Shown: positions 61,556 through 64,000 of the stretch, piece by piece | Numbering within the stretch: position 1 is the stretch's first letter | Layout: each line of letters starts with the position of its first letter | Source of the DNA: an uncultured Bacteroides sp. | Lineage (GTDB): Bacteria; Bacteroidota; Bacteroidia; Bacteroidales; Bacteroidaceae | Length of the DNA stretch: 64,000 nt | Direction: 5' to 3' | Assembly: GCF_958445495.1 (NCBI RefSeq) | Contig: NZ_CAUCSQ010000020.1 | Location: forward strand, 22,743 to 86,742 | Notes under the pieces: generated by a model | The model's input: the letters and a program-made list of their open reading frames with translations, nothing else | The model's database searches: none | Told to the model about the DNA's origin: nothing | Made by a program: the position numbers and the translations under genes

Positions 61556-62344
61556 TTATTCAGATACTGGATTCAATATTGATTTCGCACGTTCAATCTG
61601 CCAACGGCTAAGGTACGATTGCCAACAACTATTAAACCGAGACCAGCGAAAAGCATTATGTTTTAATCGGGTTCGGATTTCCTCACTTGGAATACCTGTA
61701 AAGAACAGTTGTAAGCGGTTCTCTTCGGAATTCTCAACTATACGAACATCATTAATGACATATTCCTTAGTAGCAGTTTCTTTCAACTGCTTTGCACGCT
61801 CCAAGCGTTGTTTAGCATCGCGAATACGTGCACTATTATTGGTAAGCGTGTAAGAGGGAAAACCGTACCCACCATAACAATCAGGTTCAATAAGTTTAAC
61901 TACTTTTTCCTTCGAAAATCCTAATTCCTGAAGCTGTTCAACCTTAACGATATCCTTTATTTTTTTACTCCGGATTATCTTATTAGCAGCTTTCATCATG
62001 TTTTGAGCTTTCTCTAAAGATTCAACTTTTTCCTGTAGACGGTCTACTGCATCATCATCTCCTAAATAGATGGAATTGTTATTCTCGGCAGCTTCCGCCT
62101 TTTGTTCATAGTATTCAGCTTTCTCACCAAGTTTTACCGACTTTCCTAAAGTACTCCAAGAACGGTCTAGTAACCGTCTATGTGCACCCTCTGAATAATG
62201 TCCTACAAGTATAGGTTGTCCTGCTGGAATGTGTTCAATCATTTTATAGCTTTGATTATAAGCCGCTGTTGATTCTCTCCTCGCTTTTTCTGCAAGTTCT
62301 CTACACCTGTCAGCTCTTGCTTCCTGTTTTTCTTTTCTGTTCAT
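61556..62344 (-). CDS. DUF3560-like protein
   Basis: 262 residues. The DUF3560 signature lies in the N-terminal part: AAYNQSYKMIEHIPAGQPIL, VGHYSEGAHRRLLDRSWSTL, and coiled-coil KAEYYEQKAEAAEN. The C-terminal part has LQLFFTGIPSEEIRTRLKHN and FRWSRFNSCWQSYLS, a motif common in phage and plasmid DUF3560 proteins. Function unknown, usually in mobile elements. Confidence 0.8.
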   Translation of the reverse strand: MNRKEKQEARADRCRELAEKARRESTAAYNQSYKMIEHIPAGQPILVGHYSEGAHRRLLDRSWSTLGKSVKLGEKAEYYEQKAEAAENNNSIYLGDDDAVDRLQEKVESLEKAQNMMKAANKIIRSKKIKDIVKVEQLQELGFSKEKVVKLIEPDCYGGYGFPSYTLTNNSARIRDAKQRLERAKQLKETATKEYVINDVRIVENSEENRLQLFFTGIPSEEIRTRLKHNAFRWSRFNSCWQSYLSRWQIERAKSILNPVSE

Positions 62345-62392
62345 AATTCCCTGATTTAATTTTGGTTTGACTTATTTTAAAAAGAAACCAAA

Positions 62393-62956
62393 CTACTTAG
62401 CCGTGGTTTCTTCATTGGATAATTTTGCTACAAGGTCATCGAATAAACCAGGAACACGAGGTTGCAATGCCTTATATTCTTCTTGGAAAAACTCTTCCTT
62501 GGTTCTACCATGCTTCTTCCCTTTTCTCGTATGTACGTCGAAGGTGTATTCAGGAATGGGAATTGGGCAACGTCTAACATCATCAATCCACTTCTCTATG
62601 TCGATATTTCTTCTATCATAGATGAAGTTTTGCAAATGGTCGGCATCCCGATTCTTTCTACATTCACAAAGAAGGATAACAGCTTTGCTGACAAATATCC
62701 GACCTTTAGGTTCGGAAGCAGTCTTATTTACAAGTTCATGTCCTTGCCATAATGCTTCAACCTCTTTTGTTATGATGCCAAAGCAATCCTCTGCGCTAAT
62801 GGTGAATAAACGCTTCCAAACATAATCTCTATATCCACTAGCCCACAACTCCAATGCAAAAAAGCCGGCTACCCCGGTATCGGCTCGTCGGATTGCTTTT
62901 TGCATTGCAGAACTCACCTCGAAGAAATCATATCCGCAAACTGTCCTAATAATCAT
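62393..62956 (-). CDS. RarA/MgsA C-terminal-like (clamp-loader-related) protein
   Basis: 187 residues. SSAMQKAIRRADTGVAGFFA, LELWASGYRDYVWKRL and FTISAEDCFGIITKE resemble the C-terminal helical domain of RarA/MgsA AAA+ ATPases and clamp loaders, here without any ATPase motif. It probably binds replication or repair proteins. It is the first gene downstream of the second operator-promoter (62998-63060). Confidence 0.6.
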   Translation of the reverse strand: MIIRTVCGYDFFEVSSAMQKAIRRADTGVAGFFALELWASGYRDYVWKRLFTISAEDCFGIITKEVEALWQGHELVNKTASEPKGRIFVSKAVILLCECRKNRDADHLQNFIYDRRNIDIEKWIDDVRRCPIPIPEYTFDVHTRKGKKHGRTKEEFFQEEYKALQPRVPGLFDDLVAKLSNEETTAK

Positions 62957-62997
62957 AATTCTAATTTAATGGTTTGACTTTTAATTGATTACATCAG

Positions 62998-63060
62998 TAA
63001 ATTTAGCTAAAAAAGACGAATATGGCAAACAGAATGAACGCCATTTAAACGCCTTTTTCA
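62998..63060 (-). promoter_or_regulatory. Second early phage promoter with tandem operator
   Basis: Minus strand: TGAAAAAGGCG then TTTAAATGGCG (63060-63039), 9 nt, TTTG (63029-63026), 20-nt spacer, TAAATTTA (63005-62998). The start lies about 35 nt before ATG 62956. The layout and spacing match the promoter at 59967-60029 exactly. Confidence 0.7.
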
Positions 63061-63067
63061 CAGGTTA

Positions 63068-63820
63068 TTAGAATTTGAATTTGCATGATATATTATACTG
63101 CACAAGTTGCTTTGTCTTGTCCTTTCCATTAGTGGTAGCACTCTTTAGCAAGATGCTATCTCCGAAATTCTTCTTGATGAAAAGGATAGATTTACGTTCT
63201 TCTTCCTGATTCCTGATAGCAGCAAGTCCCCCGGCATTCACAAAAGTGTTCTTTTGCTCAAAATTATACCGTAAATCGGTTAAAATCTTACGTTCTTTGT
63301 ACTTCATGTAACAGGAAATCCAAAAATCTTCTTTCAAACGTATTTCTTCATTCCACCAGGTGTTTTTGTTATAGATTACCCCATAGCTGCAACCGGTTAT
63401 CATTTTTGATAAGGAAAGAAAACCGGTTTCATCATACATCACAGGGGATATCCGGGCAGTGAAACCGAAAAGATGAACGTCCATCATATTGGCCATCTCA
63501 AATAATGACTGAATGATGTTAGTGATTCTATCCTTATCTTTCACCCGGCAGGGTTCACCCTTATCTGCATAAATAGCTTTACAGGCGTGGACATCATCAT
63601 CGAGCATGAAGAGCTCGCCAAAATGTTTCGCCATCCAATTACGTTTAGGGATGAGGCCTATTACATCATCAGGATGAGTTACGATTTCACATTCAGGATT
63701 AAATTGCTGATATAAGTCTGCTTGACTTTCAGCAACACATATGATCGGTTCGTTCACCAGTTTCTTAGCAAACACCCGGTCATGGCGCTTATGACTTGGT
63801 ATTACTATCTTGCAAGGCAT
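63068..63820 (-). CDS. Glycosyltransferase-like protein (TAGT-type)
   Basis: 250 residues with a GT-A-like start (MPCKIVIPSHKRHDRVFAKK), a KRNWMAKHFGELF segment and a metal-binding DDD triad (FMLDDDVHACKA) near residue 75. The pattern resembles TET/JBP-associated glycosyltransferases predicted to decorate modified bases in phage DNA, as I recall that family. Alternatives are a capsule or teichoic-type GT-A transferase. It overlaps the preceding gene by 32 nt, suggesting a coupled operon. Confidence 0.5.
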   Translation of the reverse strand: MPCKIVIPSHKRHDRVFAKKLVNEPIICVAESQADLYQQFNPECEIVTHPDDVIGLIPKRNWMAKHFGELFMLDDDVHACKAIYADKGEPCRVKDKDRITNIIQSLFEMANMMDVHLFGFTARISPVMYDETGFLSLSKMITGCSYGVIYNKNTWWNEEIRLKEDFWISCYMKYKERKILTDLRYNFEQKNTFVNAGGLAAIRNQEEERKSILFIKKNFGDSILLKSATTNGKDKTKQLVQYNISCKFKF

Positions 63821-64000
63821 GGCGAACGTCTTTTACATCAATTACATTAGATTTACTTACTTTCCCAGTCTTATACGACTTCATGTGCTGCATATCCAGC
63901 CTTTCACGGAGCCAGTTACTATCAACTTCATTGCTTGAAGTAATGATAAATAGCTCATGTTTTTCATCATACTTTGGAATAAGAGGATAAATGGCTGTAT
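63789..64000 (-). CDS. C-terminal part of a phage protein, cut by the window edge
   Basis: An open frame runs from the right edge to a TAA at 63791-63789, giving about 70 residues (AIYPLIPKYDEKHELFIITS; SNWLRERLDMQHMKSYKTGK). No family recognised from this part. Its 3' end overlaps the start of the glycosyltransferase-like gene. Confidence 0.6.
   Translation of the reverse strand, partial: TAIYPLIPKYDEKHELFIITSSNEVDSNWLRERLDMQHMKSYKTGKVSKSNVIDVKDVRHALQDSNTKS

Larger units (their letters stand above)
17300..64000. mobile_element. Prophage, siphovirus-like with HK97-type head (left end and most of the genome)
   Basis: Starting with the integrase at 17401 the window switches from host metabolic genes to a continuous phage set: lysis, tail fibres, tape measure, tail tube, HK97-type capsid, prohead protease, portal, terminases and early genes, nearly all on the minus strand. 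The right end lies outside the window, so the element exceeds 46 kb. The left boundary is placed between the host promoter near 17186 and the integrase; no att core can be proven without the right junction. The tape measure of about 1300 residues and HK97 head genes indicate a long non-contractile tail. No contractile sheath gene was seen. Confidence 0.9.

Overview
The window looks like a chromosomal segment of a gut Bacteroides-type bacterium carrying most of an integrated tailed phage. The evidence for Bacteroidales is the repeated promoter pattern TTTG/ATTG, about 19-20 nt, then TAnnTTTG in front of genes; the near absence of strong Shine-Dalgarno sites; and typical gene content (GH51 and GH92 glycosidases, an anaerobic 2-oxoacid:ferredoxin oxidoreductase operon, a Porin_10-like outer-membrane protein, a Bacteroides-type tyrosine recombinase). 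No rRNA, CRISPR array or canonical tRNA was seen.

Host part, 1 to about 17.3 kb. A GH51 arabinofuranosidase (cut by the window edge) is followed by transketolase and ribose-5-phosphate isomerase B, which fits pentose use. Then come a DUF456 membrane protein, a 5'-truncated GH92 pseudogene, a TPR protein, a five-gene 2-oxoacid:ferredoxin oxidoreductase operon that includes an easily missed 57-residue membrane protein, a putative porin, a solute-binding-protein-like lipidless anchor protein, a Gfo/Idh/MocA oxidoreductase, a guanine-deaminase-like enzyme, and a convergent pair made of an OmpP1/FadL-like protein and a low-complexity W/G/Y then S/R-rich secreted protein.

Prophage part, about 17.3 kb to beyond 64 kb. 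A tyrosine integrase (17401-18590, plus strand) marks the left end. Nearly everything else is on the minus strand, so the phage map reads from right to left: early genes (64-56 kb: glycosyltransferase-like protein, clamp-loader-like fragment, DUF3560, YkgJ-like cysteine cluster protein, PAPS-reductase-like PP-loop protein, small hypotheticals, ASCH protein, NAD-dependent epimerase); packaging and head (small and large terminase, portal, prohead protease with zinc ribbons, HK97-fold capsid); connector and tail (tail tube, tape measure); a regulatory block with an ECF-like sigma factor, DUF2693- and DUF3846-like proteins and a putative exclusion/defence pair (LPO_1073/Vpar_1526-like plus small membrane protein); distal tail proteins, including a 1878-residue protein with LamG-like, CotH-kinase-like and leucine-rich regions and two DUF1566-like adhesin proteins; and a lysis cassette (two holin-like proteins, amidase, u-spanin).

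Accessory cargo sits between the lysis genes and the integrase: a compact three-gene operon (STAS/HATPase protein, STAS-like DUF4325 protein, PIN-like nuclease) whose parts resemble a partner-switching module wired to a nuclease; an AbiH abortive-infection protein with a decayed upstream partner; another pseudogene; and a candidate small RNA. The STAS/HATPase-DUF4325-PIN operon is the best candidate here for an undescribed anti-phage or stress-response system. Two early phage promoters share an identical layout with a tandem 11-bp operator and are probably co-regulated.
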